64,000 nucleotides of DNA from Defluviicoccus sp. (GTDB taxonomy: Bacteria; Pseudomonadota; Alphaproteobacteria; Rhodospirillales; Defluviicoccaceae), in assembly GCA_029624735.1 (NCBI GenBank), contig JARSSM010000015.1:1-64000 (forward strand). Direction: 5' to 3'. Below are positions 8,581 to 16,757 of this stretch, piece by piece. The notes under the pieces are model-generated. The model saw only the letters and a list, made by a program, of their open reading frames with translations. It was not told the origin of the DNA and did not search any database. Numbering within the stretch: position 1 is the stretch's first letter; each line of letters begins with the position of its first letter. The translations under genes were made by a program, and so were the position numbers.

Positions 8581-9033
8581 TCAACGATGCAGTGTCTTCA
8601 GAAACGCGATGATCTGTTTGCGTTCCTCGGGATCAGTGATGCGGATCGTCTTGGTGGTCCCGGGCGCAAAGGCGGATGCATCGGCGAGGTACTGGTCCAG
8701 ATCGGCCTCGGTCCAGGTGCCGCCCTTTTGCCGCAGCGCCGCCGTGTAGCCGTACCAGTCGCGGTCGCGCGCCTTTTCCGCGCCGACGATGCCGAAAAGA
8801 TTGGGCGCGACGCGGAACGGGCCGCCGCGTTCAAGGCTGTGGCAGACAACACAACTATCGGCTGCGGTTCCTCGGCCCCATGGTTCGCCGGGGATGCGAC
8901 CGGCGCTTGCCGCCCAGGCAACCGAGGCGGCGACGCCCGCCGTTACGAGAAAGGTGAAGATGAGAGTGTGCCGGGCGACGAGGCGCCGGGCCAAGAAGCG
9001 CCGGGCCGAGCCGGGATCGCGAACGCCAGTCAT
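8581..9033 (-). CDS. Small class I cytochrome c, membrane-anchored or secreted
   Basis: The 150-residue protein has an N-terminal hydrophobic segment (about 23-42, ending AWAASA), then one heme-binding CVVCH (about 60-64), the conserved PNLFGIVG stretch after it, and a C-terminal helix EERKQIIAFLKTL. This is the layout of monoheme cytochromes c such as cytochrome c2/c552. The canonical PGTKM segment that supplies the axial methionine reads PGTTKT here, and there is no methionine anywhere after the heme motif. Heme attachment looks possible but the sixth ligand is unclear. The start has GGGAGGAAACTAC directly upstream. Confidence 0.85.
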   Translation of the reverse strand: MTGVRDPGSARRFLARRLVARHTLIFTFLVTAGVAASVAWAASAGRIPGEPWGRGTAADSCVVCHSLERGGPFRVAPNLFGIVGAEKARDRDWYGYTAALRQKGGTWTEADLDQYLADASAFAPGTTKTIRITDPEERKQIIAFLKTLHR

Positions 9034-9242
9034 GTAGTTTCCTCCCGCAAAAGGCCGTGGTTTCTTGCCCTCGGCATCTCCTGAAGGGGGCGCCGGGGCC
9101 CTCGGCTCAAGCGCCATTGTGCCGCATTAGTGTTGTTCGCGCCACCGTTTGCGTCATCTCTGCCGCTAGCGCTGGCCCCGCCGCGGGCGTCCGGGCGCGG
9201 CCTTGCATTTACCGGCCAGTCCGGCTAGGAGACGGCGTGCAG

Positions 9243-9318
9243 GACCCCATCGTCTAGAGGCCTAGGACACCACCCTTTCAAGGTGGTAACACGGGTTCGA
9301 ATCCCGTTGGGGTCGCCA
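9243..9318 (+). tRNA. tRNA-Glu (anticodon TTC)
   Basis: The acceptor strands GACCCCA and TGGGGTC pair, the anticodon stem CCACC/GGTGG encloses the loop CTTTCAA (anticodon TTC), and the T-arm CGGGTTCGAATCCCG is complete, followed by an encoded GCCA end. The D-arm (CGTCTAGAGGCCTAGGACA) has the form usual for tRNA-Glu. All parts are intact, so this should be functional. Confidence 0.97.
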
Positions 9319-9449
9319 GCACGCGCAGGGTCCGGTCCGTTGCCAGCCGCCCGGCCCAGGGTGGCCATCCGGGGCCGGAGCGCTCCCTTCGGAGGGCCAC
9401 CAGCTGAGCGGATGCCGCTCTTACAAGGGCAGATTGGCTTTAGTTCCGG

Positions 9450-9545
9450 GTAGCCCGCAGGGAGCGCAGCGGAGTGCGGGACCGCGGCGAAGAGCACAAC
9501 ACCTATCCCGGAATGCGCTCCGCTCCTTCCGGGCTACGGGCTACG
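9450..9545. repeat. Dispersed palindromic element (GTAGCCCG family)
   Basis: The element opens with GTAGCCCGCA and closes with TCCGGGCTACGGGCTACGG, with internal inverted segments (GCGCAGCGGAGTGCGGG; CCCGGAATGCGCTCCGC). The same family occurs three times at 33238-34010. It lies in the otherwise gene-free stretch 9319-9633 between tRNA-Glu and the VOC gene, in which I see no coding sequence. Confidence 0.6.
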
Positions 9546-9633
9546 GCTCGCTACGCCTCGCTTCACAACCCCGGCGGCCCGTGGCATACTCCGCCGCGCG
9601 CATAATTCGGATAGAGGACAACGGGGAAGGTAC

Positions 9634-10110
9634 ATGAGCGACAGACCATTCAAAGTACTCGGCATACAACAGGTTGCGATCGGCGGTCCTGATAAAGAAA
9701 AGATGAAGAAGTTGTGGGTGGACTCTCTCGGGCTGACGATTACCGGGAACTTCAAGAGCGAGCGCGAGAACGTCGATGAGGACATCGCAGCGATCGGTTC
9801 CGGGCCGTTGAAAGTTGAAGTTGATTTGATGCAGCCGGTGGATCCCGAGAAGAAGCCGGCGGTCCACAACACGCCGCTGAACCACATCGGCCTGTGGATC
9901 GACGATCTCGCCGCCGCAGTGGAATGGCTGGGCGCCAACGGCGTGCGATTCGCCCCCGGGGGCATCCGCAAAGGCGCCGCCGGCTTCGATATCACCTTCC
10001 TGCACCCGAAAGGCAGCGCAGAGCTGCCGATCAGCGGCGAAGGCGTCCTGATCGAGCTTGTGCAGGCGCCGCCCGAGGTCATCGAAGCGTTCGGCAAACT
10101 GTCGGCTTGA
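9634..10110 (+). CDS. VOC superfamily (glyoxalase/bleomycin resistance fold) protein
   Basis: The 158-residue protein has the paired beta-alpha-beta-beta-beta modules of the vicinal oxygen chelate fold. The first runs from [13 protein letters not shown] to about residue 70, the second from [18 protein letters not shown] (about 88-105) to the C-terminus with the strand [11 protein letters not shown]. Likely metal ligands are His in LNHIGLW and Glu in VLIELVQ. Lactoylglutathione lyase and methylmalonyl-CoA epimerase are close in length and pattern, but the specific reaction cannot be read from the sequence. It stands alone between tRNA-Glu and ppk. Confidence 0.75.
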   Translation: MSDRPFKVLGIQQVAIGGPDKEKMKKLWVDSLGLTITGNFKSERENVDEDIAAIGSGPLKVEVDLMQPVDPEKKPAVHNTPLNHIGLWIDDLAAAVEWLGANGVRFAPGGIRKGAAGFDITFLHPKGSAELPISGEGVLIELVQAPPEVIEAFGKLSA

Positions 10111-10467
10111 CCACACGTCAATCAGAGTAGCTGAAGGCGTTTTCGGCCCGATGGATGCTTGCCGTCGGGCCGGCAAACCGGCTGCGGCGGGTCTGGCAGC
10201 GGCTTGAGCCCGCCCATGCCGGCGATGCGACCCGCATCCGGGGACACGCAGTCGGTGAGCACGCAACCCTGAACGCGGGCCTGTCGAAGCGGCCATCGCC
10301 GCCTGTGCGGCACATAGCAAGACCCCCGGCTTCCCCTCCCGCCGTCCGCCGCTCGCCATCATGCTGTGAACAAAAGATGACAGCGTTGTCGGCGGCCCGT
10401 GATCACGACATGATGGGCAGCAGTTCCGGCGGATGCCGGAAGGCTGCGATCAGCGACTGGTGGACCG
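10111..10467. other. Gene-free interval before ppk
   Basis: This 357-base stretch separates the VOC gene from polyphosphate kinase. No reading frame on either strand has a recognisable product, and no long inverted repeat or phosphate-box-like pair was noticed by eye. It presumably contains the ppk promoter. Confidence 0.4.
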
Positions 10468-12660
10468 ATGCGACAGAGACATGCGGACGAGGCCGAAGCA
10501 ACCGCCCCAGAGGCAAACGCCCCGGTGGCAACCACCCCATCGGCAGCGGCCGATGAGGCTTCCGCTGCAACGGCAGGGGACGGTGCCGAGGTAAGCGAGG
10601 CAGCGCCGGCGCTGGACGATCCATCACTCTACCTCAACCGCGAGCTCAGCCTGCTCGAGTTTCAGCGGCGAGTTCTCGAAGAGGCGATGGAGGCCGACAA
10701 GCCGCTCCTGGAGCGGGTCAGCTTCATTGCCATCCTCGGCTCCAACATCGACGAGCTGTTCATGGTCCGCGTCGCGGCACTCCGGCAGCAGGTGGCGGCA
10801 GGCTCCACCAAGCGCAGCCTTGATGGTGCATCGGCCGCCCAGCAGCTGAAGCTCATCCGCGAGACCGTCATCGCGCTCACCGAACAGGCCTACGCCTGCT
10901 GGCATCATCAGCTGGTGCCGGCGCTGGCCGCCGAAGGCATCCACATCGTCGATTACGGCTCGCTGGCCAGCGATGAGAAGGCGGCGCTTAAACACTACTT
11001 CACCCGCATGCTCTATCCGGTCCTGACGCCGCAAGGTGTCGACGCCGGCCGGCCGTTTCCGCGCATCTCGGGCCTGAGCGTCAGCCTCGTCGCGCTGGTC
11101 AAGGACAGCCGCGGCGACGTCAAGCTGGCGCGGGTGAAGGTCCCTGACAGCGTGCCGCAACTGCTGCCGGTGCCAAGTGCGAAGAAGGCTGCCGCCGGTC
11201 AGCGTTTCATCTGGATCGAGGAGGTAATCAAGGCGAACCTTGGCGATCTGTTCCCCGGCCTGGAGATCGTCGAAGCGCATCCGATCCGGGTCACCCGCGA
11301 TGCCGACGTCGCGATCAAGGAAATCGAGAGCGACGACCTCCTGGAGACCATCGAGGAGGAGATCTGGAAGCGCAGGTTCCGCGGCGCGGTTCGCCTGCAG
11401 GTTGCGGAGAGCATACCCGATCACATGGTCTCGCTGATTGCGAGCCACCTTGAGATCGGCAGCGACGACATCTACCGCTTCGAATCACCGATGGCGCTCA
11501 AGAGGCTCTGGCAGCTGGTCGGCCTCGATCGCCCCGACCTCAAGTTCAAACCGCATGCGCCCGTGGTGCCGAAGCGCTTGCGGCTGCTGCCGAAGCAGGA
11601 CCTGTTCTCAGTGATCCGTGAAGGCGACGTGCTCCTGCACCACCCGTATGAGTCGTTCCAGCCGGTCGTCGATTTCCTGCGCACGGCGGCCTTCGATCGC
11701 GACGTGCTGGCGATCAAGATGACGCTCTACCGCACAGGGCGCAAATCGCCGATCATCGAGGCGCTGTTCGATGCCGCCGAGGAAGGCAAGCAGGTCGTGG
11801 TCCTGGTCGAGCTCAAGGCCCGCTTCGATGAGGAAAGCAATATCGACTGGGCGAAGGCGCTGGAGGCCAAGGGCGTCCATGTCGTCTACGGCGTCGTCGG
11901 CTACAAGGTGCACTGCAAGACAACGCTGGTGGTGCGCCGGGAGGGCGACGTCATGCGCAAGTACGTGCACCTCGGCACCGGCAACTACAACGCGTCGACA
12001 GCGCGCGTTTACACCGACCTTGGCCTGCTGACCTGCGACGAGGCGATCGGCAATGATGCGGTCGAGCTGTTCGACCGGCTGACCGGCTACGAGGGCGAAC
12101 AGACCTATGACAAGCTCCTGGTCGCGCCGCGCTTCTTGCGGCCACGCCTCGTCGACCTGATCGAACGAGAGATCGCGCACGCCAAGGCCGGACAACCGGC
12201 ACGCATCATCGCCAAGGCCAACGGCCTCGATCATCCGGAGATGATCCAGTGGCTCTACCAGGCTTCCCAGGCCGGCGTGAAGGTCGAGCTGATGATCCGT
12301 GGCATCTGCAGCCTCCGGCCCGGTGTTCCGGGCGTGAGCGAGAACATCACCGTGACCAGCATCGTCGGTCGCTTCCTCGAACACGCGCGCATCTACTGGT
12401 TCGCCAACAACGGCCACGAGGAAGCCTACGTCGGCAGTGCGGACCTGTTGCCGCGCAATCTCGACCACCGTGTCGAGGTCGTGTTCCCGATCGAGGATCC
12501 GCGCCTGTTGCGCCGGCTCAAGGACGAGATCATCGACTCCCAGCTCAAGGACACCGCTAACGTGCGGGAACTCCGCCCGGACGGCAGCTACGTCCTGCGC
12601 CGCCCGGAAGGCGACGCCCCTGCGTTCGACAGCCAGGCCCACTTCATCGAGGTGGCGTAG
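10468..12660 (+). CDS. ppk1: Polyphosphate kinase 1
   Basis: PPK1 makes and degrades inorganic polyphosphate from ATP. The 730-residue length fits the family. After an Ala/Glu-rich variable leader of about 50 residues come the N-terminal domain (YLNRELSLLEFQRRVLEEA), the head domain, and two phospholipase-D-like catalytic domains. The first contains KVHCKTTLVVRR and the HLGTGNYN motif, the second GRFLEHARIYWF. These hold the two catalytic histidines, the one autophosphorylated being in the KVHCK segment by analogy to E. coli PPK. No ppx gene is adjacent. The leader may be partly untranslated if a later start is used, since YLNREL begins near residue 52. Confidence 0.96.
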   Translation: MRQRHADEAEATAPEANAPVATTPSAAADEASAATAGDGAEVSEAAPALDDPSLYLNRELSLLEFQRRVLEEAMEADKPLLERVSFIAILGSNIDELFMVRVAALRQQVAAGSTKRSLDGASAAQQLKLIRETVIALTEQAYACWHHQLVPALAAEGIHIVDYGSLASDEKAALKHYFTRMLYPVLTPQGVDAGRPFPRISGLSVSLVALVKDSRGDVKLARVKVPDSVPQLLPVPSAKKAAAGQRFIWIEEVIKANLGDLFPGLEIVEAHPIRVTRDADVAIKEIESDDLLETIEEEIWKRRFRGAVRLQVAESIPDHMVSLIASHLEIGSDDIYRFESPMALKRLWQLVGLDRPDLKFKPHAPVVPKRLRLLPKQDLFSVIREGDVLLHHPYESFQPVVDFLRTAAFDRDVLAIKMTLYRTGRKSPIIEALFDAAEEGKQVVVLVELKARFDEESNIDWAKALEAKGVHVVYGVVGYKVHCKTTLVVRREGDVMRKYVHLGTGNYNASTARVYTDLGLLTCDEAIGNDAVELFDRLTGYEGEQTYDKLLVAPRFLRPRLVDLIEREIAHAKAGQPARIIAKANGLDHPEMIQWLYQASQAGVKVELMIRGICSLRPGVPGVSENITVTSIVGRFLEHARIYWFANNGHEEAYVGSADLLPRNLDHRVEVVFPIEDPRLLRRLKDEIIDSQLKDTANVRELRPDGSYVLRRPEGDAPAFDSQAHFIEVA

Positions 12661-12762
12661 GGCGAGGGGAGGGGAGTCACAGCGCAGCTTAAGCCGCCAG
12701 CCCGCGGGCAGCGAATCGGGAGCCGCGCCAGTTTCACCCCCCGGCGGAGGGCTGCGTAATCA

Positions 12763-12803
12763 GATCATATGGCCTTGCCTACAGGTCCATGTGATCGTAT
12801 AGT
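12763..12803 (+). promoter_or_regulatory. Promoter and inverted-repeat operator of the Xre-RES module
   Basis: A sigma70-like promoter is readable: TTGCCT at 12775-12780, a 17-base spacer, and TATAGT at 12798-12803. An inverted repeat, GATCATATGG (12763-12772) and CCATGTGATC (12787-12796), with one mismatch, brackets the -35 element. A dimeric antitoxin bound here would block polymerase, which is the usual autoregulation of Xre/RES modules. The elements are seen; the binding is inferred. Confidence 0.6.
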
Positions 12804-12828
12804 CCGTGCAAAGGCATGGAGTGCCAGC

Positions 12829-13218
12829 ATGGAAAGCGCGGTGCGCGAGCGCCCGGCGGTCGCGGTGCAGGCGGTGGCGCTGAAGGCGTTCGGAGCGATT
12901 GCCGCTGCCTGGTCGTTGACCGGGCGCGAGGCGGCGGCGCTCGCCGACATGTCGGAATCGACCTGGAAGCGGGCGAAAAAGCAGGACTTTGCCGGCGAGC
13001 TGACCAAGGACCAGACGCTGCGCTTGAGCGCGCTGGTCGGCTTGTTTAAGGCGCTGGAGCTTTTCTTTGATGCGCCGATATCGCGCCAATGGGTGAAGTT
13101 GCCGAACGCTGGGCCGGAGTTCGAGGGCCAGCGGCCGGTCGACGCCATGATCCAAGGCGGTCTGCCGAAAATCCTCAGCGTGCGTGGCTATGTCGATGCG
13201 CTGCGGGGCGGCGTTTGA
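12829..13218 (+). CDS. Xre/MbcA/ParS-type antitoxin (DUF2384)
   Basis: The 129-residue protein has the two parts of RES-partner antitoxins. The first is an N-terminal helix-turn-helix (about 20-65, including WSLTGREAAALADMSESTWKR), which would bind the operator just upstream. The second is a C-terminal DUF2384 segment (about 70-125, LSALVGLFKALELFF through VDAMIQGGLPKILSVRGYVDAL), which neutralises the toxin. ATG 12829 was preferred to an ATG at 12769 because the latter would place the start inside the promoter/operator. The stop codon overlaps the toxin start (TTGA), implying coupled translation. Confidence 0.85.
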   Translation: MESAVRERPAVAVQAVALKAFGAIAAAWSLTGREAAALADMSESTWKRAKKQDFAGELTKDQTLRLSALVGLFKALELFFDAPISRQWVKLPNAGPEFEGQRPVDAMIQGGLPKILSVRGYVDALRGGV

Positions 13219-13907
13219 AGCTCTCGTCGATCAGGGATCGCGCGCTCATCCGTCTCATCGCCGCAACCCACCACAAGCCGCCTGTGCTGCGTGGTCTTGT
13301 CGATACGGATGAGGAGGCCGCAATCCTGGCCGAGCTTGAGGGCGAGACCAGCGCGCGGCTGATCGCCGAGCGCCAGGGGAGTGCCGCCATCGACCGGCGC
13401 GAACTCGTTTTTCTCCGCCGCGCCCATGACCTGAAGGTGTACGGCCAGAGCCACATCAACGCCGCTTTCACCTATGCCCGGGCGACGGGGAACCGCTTCA
13501 ACGGTGCCGAGCGCGGCGCCTGGTATTGCAGCTATGACACGCTGACCTCGGTTGCCGAGGTTGGTTTCCATCGCACGCGCGAGCTCGGCTACATCGGCAT
13601 CTATGCGGACAAGGCGCGCTACGTCGAGCTCCTGGCCGATTTCATCGGTGACTTCCCGGATCTCGACGGCGAAACAGACAGTCCCGCGCTCGACCCAGAC
13701 CCAGCGGTCGGCTATCCACACGGTCAGGCGCTGGCGGCGCGCTTGCGGCGCGACGGCCACCGCGGCCTGCTCTATCCGTCCGTCCGTCACTCAGGCGGTC
13801 GCTGCTTCGTCGCCTTTGACCCCGGGATCGTTCAGAACGTCCGTCCCGGCGCGAGCTGGACGCTGATGTGGCGCGGCACGCCGGATTTTGCGGTCGAGGC
13901 CGCCTGA
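13215..13907 (+). CDS. RES-domain toxin
   Basis: RES toxins attack NAD+ (MbcT/Res type) or ADP-ribosylate targets (ParT type). The 230-residue protein begins at a TTG that overlaps the antitoxin stop. The RES domain occupies about residues 70-220 with the key features FTYARATGNRFNGAERGAWYCS (Arg94, Tyr104) and an acidic residue in the following helix (Glu115). The RES-like ending FVAFDPGIVQNVRPG is present. No frameshift or truncation is visible, so the pair should be functional. NAD+ degradation is known for close relatives; here it is inference. Confidence 0.85.
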   Translation: MKLSSIRDRALIRLIAATHHKPPVLRGLVDTDEEAAILAELEGETSARLIAERQGSAAIDRRELVFLRRAHDLKVYGQSHINAAFTYARATGNRFNGAERGAWYCSYDTLTSVAEVGFHRTRELGYIGIYADKARYVELLADFIGDFPDLDGETDSPALDPDPAVGYPHGQALAARLRRDGHRGLLYPSVRHSGGRCFVAFDPGIVQNVRPGASWTLMWRGTPDFAVEAA

Positions 13908-14051
13908 CAGCCCGGCCGTCGCGCGCCCTGATGGCGAAGCCCTGTTCTGGCTTGTGCGGAGCGTTGCGCTCGCCGCTTCCATTGGGCTAAGCGATAGGCA
14001 GGTGCGGGAGGCGGGGGACAATCGTGGAGGGACACCTACAGGAGATTCTCG

Positions 14052-14384
14052 ATGCCTGGCACAGACACTTCGGTTCCTGAACTCACCCAAGTCTCCCGTT
14101 TCGGACTGTGGTTGCTGCTCGATCACGAGGAGCATTTCCTCCCGTTTGAGCTATTCCTCTGGTTTCGCCGCGCAACCATCGAGCAACTCTCCATGATCGA
14201 GAGGCCGACTTCGGGACACCTGTACTGGCCACTGCTCGATGTGGACCTCGCTGTGCAGTCCATTCGCAATCCATCGGAGTTTCCGCTCGTGGCCAAGGAT
14301 GCCGGCCAATCCAGCGCTCCGGCGGACGCGCCCGAGCCTTGCTCTGCCGCGTCGCTCATCGGTTCGAAGTCGATGCGACAGTAG
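14052..14384 (+). CDS. DUF2442 domain protein
   Basis: The 110-residue protein matches DUF2442 through FGLWLLLDHEEHFLPFE, WFRRATIEQL and GHLYWPLLDVDLAVQSIRNP. Such proteins often sit next to DUF4160 proteins in pairs thought to be toxin-antitoxin-like, but no DUF4160 partner is present here. The last 25 residues (after VAKDAGQ) are low-complexity and not part of the domain. The start has a GGAGA ribosome site a few bases upstream. Its place between two toxin-antitoxin modules suggests an orphaned component. Confidence 0.75.
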   Translation: MPGTDTSVPELTQVSRFGLWLLLDHEEHFLPFELFLWFRRATIEQLSMIERPTSGHLYWPLLDVDLAVQSIRNPSEFPLVAKDAGQSSAPADAPEPCSAASLIGSKSMRQ

Positions 14385-14450
14385 CTTATCCTGCCGCCGG
14401 CACTATAACACTTTATTACATAGGGCATGCGAAAACGAGCAGCGCCGTCC

Positions 14451-14471
14451 TGTAAATTGAAACGGTTTACA
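14451..14471 (+). promoter_or_regulatory. Inverted repeat before the ATPase-TIR gene
   Basis: TGTAAA (14451-14456) and TTTACA (14466-14471) form an inverted repeat with a 9-base centre, just before the CAGGAG ribosome site of the GTG start at 14488. A TATAAC -10-like hexamer lies at 14404-14409. The repeat could be an operator or an RNA hairpin limiting translation, both sensible for a potentially toxic NADase. The interval is markedly AT-richer than its surroundings. Confidence 0.4.
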
Positions 14472-14487
14472 TCACAGGAGCCATTTA

Positions 14488-16032
14488 GTGAGTGATAAAA
14501 TATATATTGAACTACAGGATGTTTTTGTCCTGTCCGGTGTTCCCAGGTACACGTTCGTTCATCCTGTTGAGTATCCTCGGCTTCTAGTCGCACTCCGTAC
14601 TCCGGGCAGAAGTATTGTTGTCGAGGGGCCCTCCGGCATTGGAAAAACAACCGCTGTCGTCAAGGCGATTGCGGACGCCGGACTGGCGGAGCGCGTCTTG
14701 TCGCTCTCCGCTCGCAAGAAGGAGGACATAGATCTTATCGCTGAGTTGCCGAGCCTGATTCCACTTGGCACGGTTATCGTTGACGACTTCCACCGTCTCA
14801 TGGACACCCAGAAGCAAGTGATCGCAGACTTGATGAAAACGCTTGCGGACGAGGGGAGTGCCCACAGTAAGTTAGTCGTATTAGGCATCACCAACGCGGG
14901 TCAGGGGCTGATCTCGTTCGGCAAGGATCTGGCTAACCGCATTGAGATCATTCCTTTTGAGGCTAATCCAGAAAACAAAGTCGAAGAGCTTGTTAGGCAG
15001 GGAGAAGCGGTTCTGAACGTCGATTTGAACGTCAGAGACGATATCGTGCGAGACGCGCATGGCAGTTTCTACATCGCCCAGATGCTTGCGTACCACACAT
15101 GCCTGAGGGCAAGCGTACTGAGGACATCCGTCGAGCGAACTGTCACGGCCGAAAGCTACGAGTCCGTAAAGACAGTAGTCATGACGACGCTCGCCCGTTC
15201 TTTCCACGACACCACTATCGCTTTTGCCCGTGGAACGAAACTGCGCCGAGAAGGACGCGCTCCCTACCTTCATCTCTTGTATTGGCTGAGCCAGAGCAAG
15301 AATTGGTCGATCAATACAGACCGAGAGGCAGATCGCCATCCAGAACAAAGAGGCAGTGTGTCGCAAGTAATAACAAAAGGTTTTCTCAGAGATATGATCC
15401 ACTATTCGAATGATATTCAGAGAGTGTTGCACTTTGACCAATCAAGTCACCTCTTGGTTGCGCAAGACCCGCAGTTCATATTTTATATACGTAACATATC
15501 CTGGCCACAGCTCGCTGATGAGATTGGTTTCCTGTCTCTTGATTTTCCATCGCGGTACGATTTTGCCTTGTCATTTGCGCGCTCCGATCGAGACGTCGCG
15601 GAAGGGCTCTTCTCTGCTCTTCAGGAGAACGAGTTTGAGGTATTCTACGACCGTAATGAACAGCACCGCATTCTTGCTCAGGATGTTGAGGAGTACCTGA
15701 AGCCCGTTTATGCGTCTGACGCTCAACTCGTCGTCTGCATTTTGGGTCCGGACTATCCAAACCGAGTGTGGACGAGATTCGAGTCCGACCAATTCAAGCG
15801 GCGCTTTCAGTCCGGCGAGGTGATCCCGATCGTGATGAGCACAGCACCGTTGGGGGTGTTTGATTCCGCGAATCGAGTTGGGCATTTAAGTTGGGATCGG
15901 GCCGAGGATTTTGAGGTGCAGCTTCGAAAAATTGCAGAGCTGCTCACTCAGAAGTGCGCTGATGTAAGGATGGCAAAGTCGCGAGAGAGGGCCGAGCGAG
16001 ACGGTGCAGGCGACGCCCGACAGCGCGGCTGA
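14488..16032 (+). CDS. P-loop ATPase with C-terminal TIR domain, probable antiphage effector
   Basis: The 514-residue protein has two domains. The N-terminal AAA/STAND-like ATPase has Walker A GPSGIGKT (47-54), Walker B VIVDD (96-100) and a sensor-like strand VVLGITN (130-136). A helical middle region (about 160-350) follows. The C-terminal TIR domain begins at YDFALSFARSDRDVAE (357-372) and carries EVFYDR and the NRVWTRFE stretch, in which Glu432 fits the catalytic Glu of NAD+-cleaving TIRs (Trp-x3-Glu). Bacterial TIR proteins degrade or convert NAD+ on infection; the ATPase would sense or oligomerise. It starts at GTG and its codon use is more AT-rich than its neighbours, suggesting transfer. 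Defence role is inference. Confidence 0.8.
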   Translation: MSDKIYIELQDVFVLSGVPRYTFVHPVEYPRLLVALRTPGRSIVVEGPSGIGKTTAVVKAIADAGLAERVLSLSARKKEDIDLIAELPSLIPLGTVIVDDFHRLMDTQKQVIADLMKTLADEGSAHSKLVVLGITNAGQGLISFGKDLANRIEIIPFEANPENKVEELVRQGEAVLNVDLNVRDDIVRDAHGSFYIAQMLAYHTCLRASVLRTSVERTVTAESYESVKTVVMTTLARSFHDTTIAFARGTKLRREGRAPYLHLLYWLSQSKNWSINTDREADRHPEQRGSVSQVITKGFLRDMIHYSNDIQRVLHFDQSSHLLVAQDPQFIFYIRNISWPQLADEIGFLSLDFPSRYDFALSFARSDRDVAEGLFSALQENEFEVFYDRNEQHRILAQDVEEYLKPVYASDAQLVVCILGPDYPNRVWTRFESDQFKRRFQSGEVIPIVMSTAPLGVFDSANRVGHLSWDRAEDFEVQLRKIAELLTQKCADVRMAKSRERAERDGAGDARQRG

Positions 16033-16080
16033 CCCTAGACGTTCGGACTTCCGGTTCGTTTCTTCTAATAGGAGGCGCTC

Positions 16081-16287
16081 ATGGAACTTTCCGCAGTTAT
16101 AATCCCGGCTGTAGAAGGGGGGTACGTCGCCTTCAATCCCGAAACCGGGACCACGACACAGGGCGAAACGGTGGAAGAGGCCCTGGCAAATCTTCGTGAA
16201 GCGACGGAACTTTATCTGGAGGAGTTCCCCACGTCCTTTACCGGGCGTCCACTGTTGACGTCCTTCGAAATACCCGAGCATGCCTAA
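16081..16287 (+). CDS. hicB: HicB-type antitoxin
   Basis: The 68-residue protein matches the partial-RNase-H-fold HicB domain: AVIIPAVEGGYVAFNPE, a GETVEEALANLREATELYLEE helix, and a short tail. Longer HicBs carry an extra DNA-binding domain, absent here, so autoregulation would need another factor. It has a strong TAGGAGG ribosome site. The last 8 bases overlap the hicA start, the reverse of the more common hicA-hicB order but well known for such short HicBs. Confidence 0.9.
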   Translation: MELSAVIIPAVEGGYVAFNPETGTTTQGETVEEALANLREATELYLEEFPTSFTGRPLLTSFEIPEHA

Positions 16288-16501
16288 GCTGCCCGTCGTC
16301 TCAGGAGCCGAGGCCGTTCGCGCGCTGGAACGTTTGGGCTTCATCGTCGCTCGGCAGCGCGGGAGCCATATTGTCATGCGCCGTGGTTCATCCGGGTGCG
16401 TCGTGCCCGATCACCGCGAGTTGAAGAAGGGAACACTCACTGGCATTCTAAAGCAAGCGGGGGTCGATCCGGACGATTTCATTCGGGCGCTTGATGTCTA
16501 A
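16280..16501 (+). CDS. hicA: HicA-type mRNA interferase toxin
   Basis: The 73-residue protein has the dsRBD-like HicA fold: SGAEAVRALERLGFIVARQRGSHIVMRR, with the catalytic His in GSHIVM (near residue 30). It ends with the ribonuclease-typical KKGTLTGILKQAGVDPDDFI. HicA cleaves mRNA independently of ribosomes. Nothing is truncated and it is coupled to hicB by overlap, so the module looks functional. Confidence 0.9.
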   Translation: MPKLPVVSGAEAVRALERLGFIVARQRGSHIVMRRGSSGCVVPDHRELKKGTLTGILKQAGVDPDDFIRALDV

Positions 16502-16757
16502 TATTGGAGTTCACCAGACTCTCCGGTTCACATTACGTGGACACGATATCTTTCTTCCTCAATAGCGTCTCATAGTAGGGACGCTTCGTATCTCCCACAC
16601 ACAGGAAAGTTGGGGAGCCAGGACCGCATTGAGGGCTTGCCCGTTCTCCGATGCTTACGCCGCTTTCGTGGCATCCGGGCGTGACGGGAGCGGTAAACCC
16701 ACGTATCGTTCCGGCTCGGAGGAAAGGGACGCACAAACGGAGGCCAGGAGAGGAACG

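Noticed and set aside
10118..10362. Minus-strand frames between the VOC gene and ppk
   Set aside because: Low-complexity Arg/Pro/Ala-rich translations without start signals or similarity.
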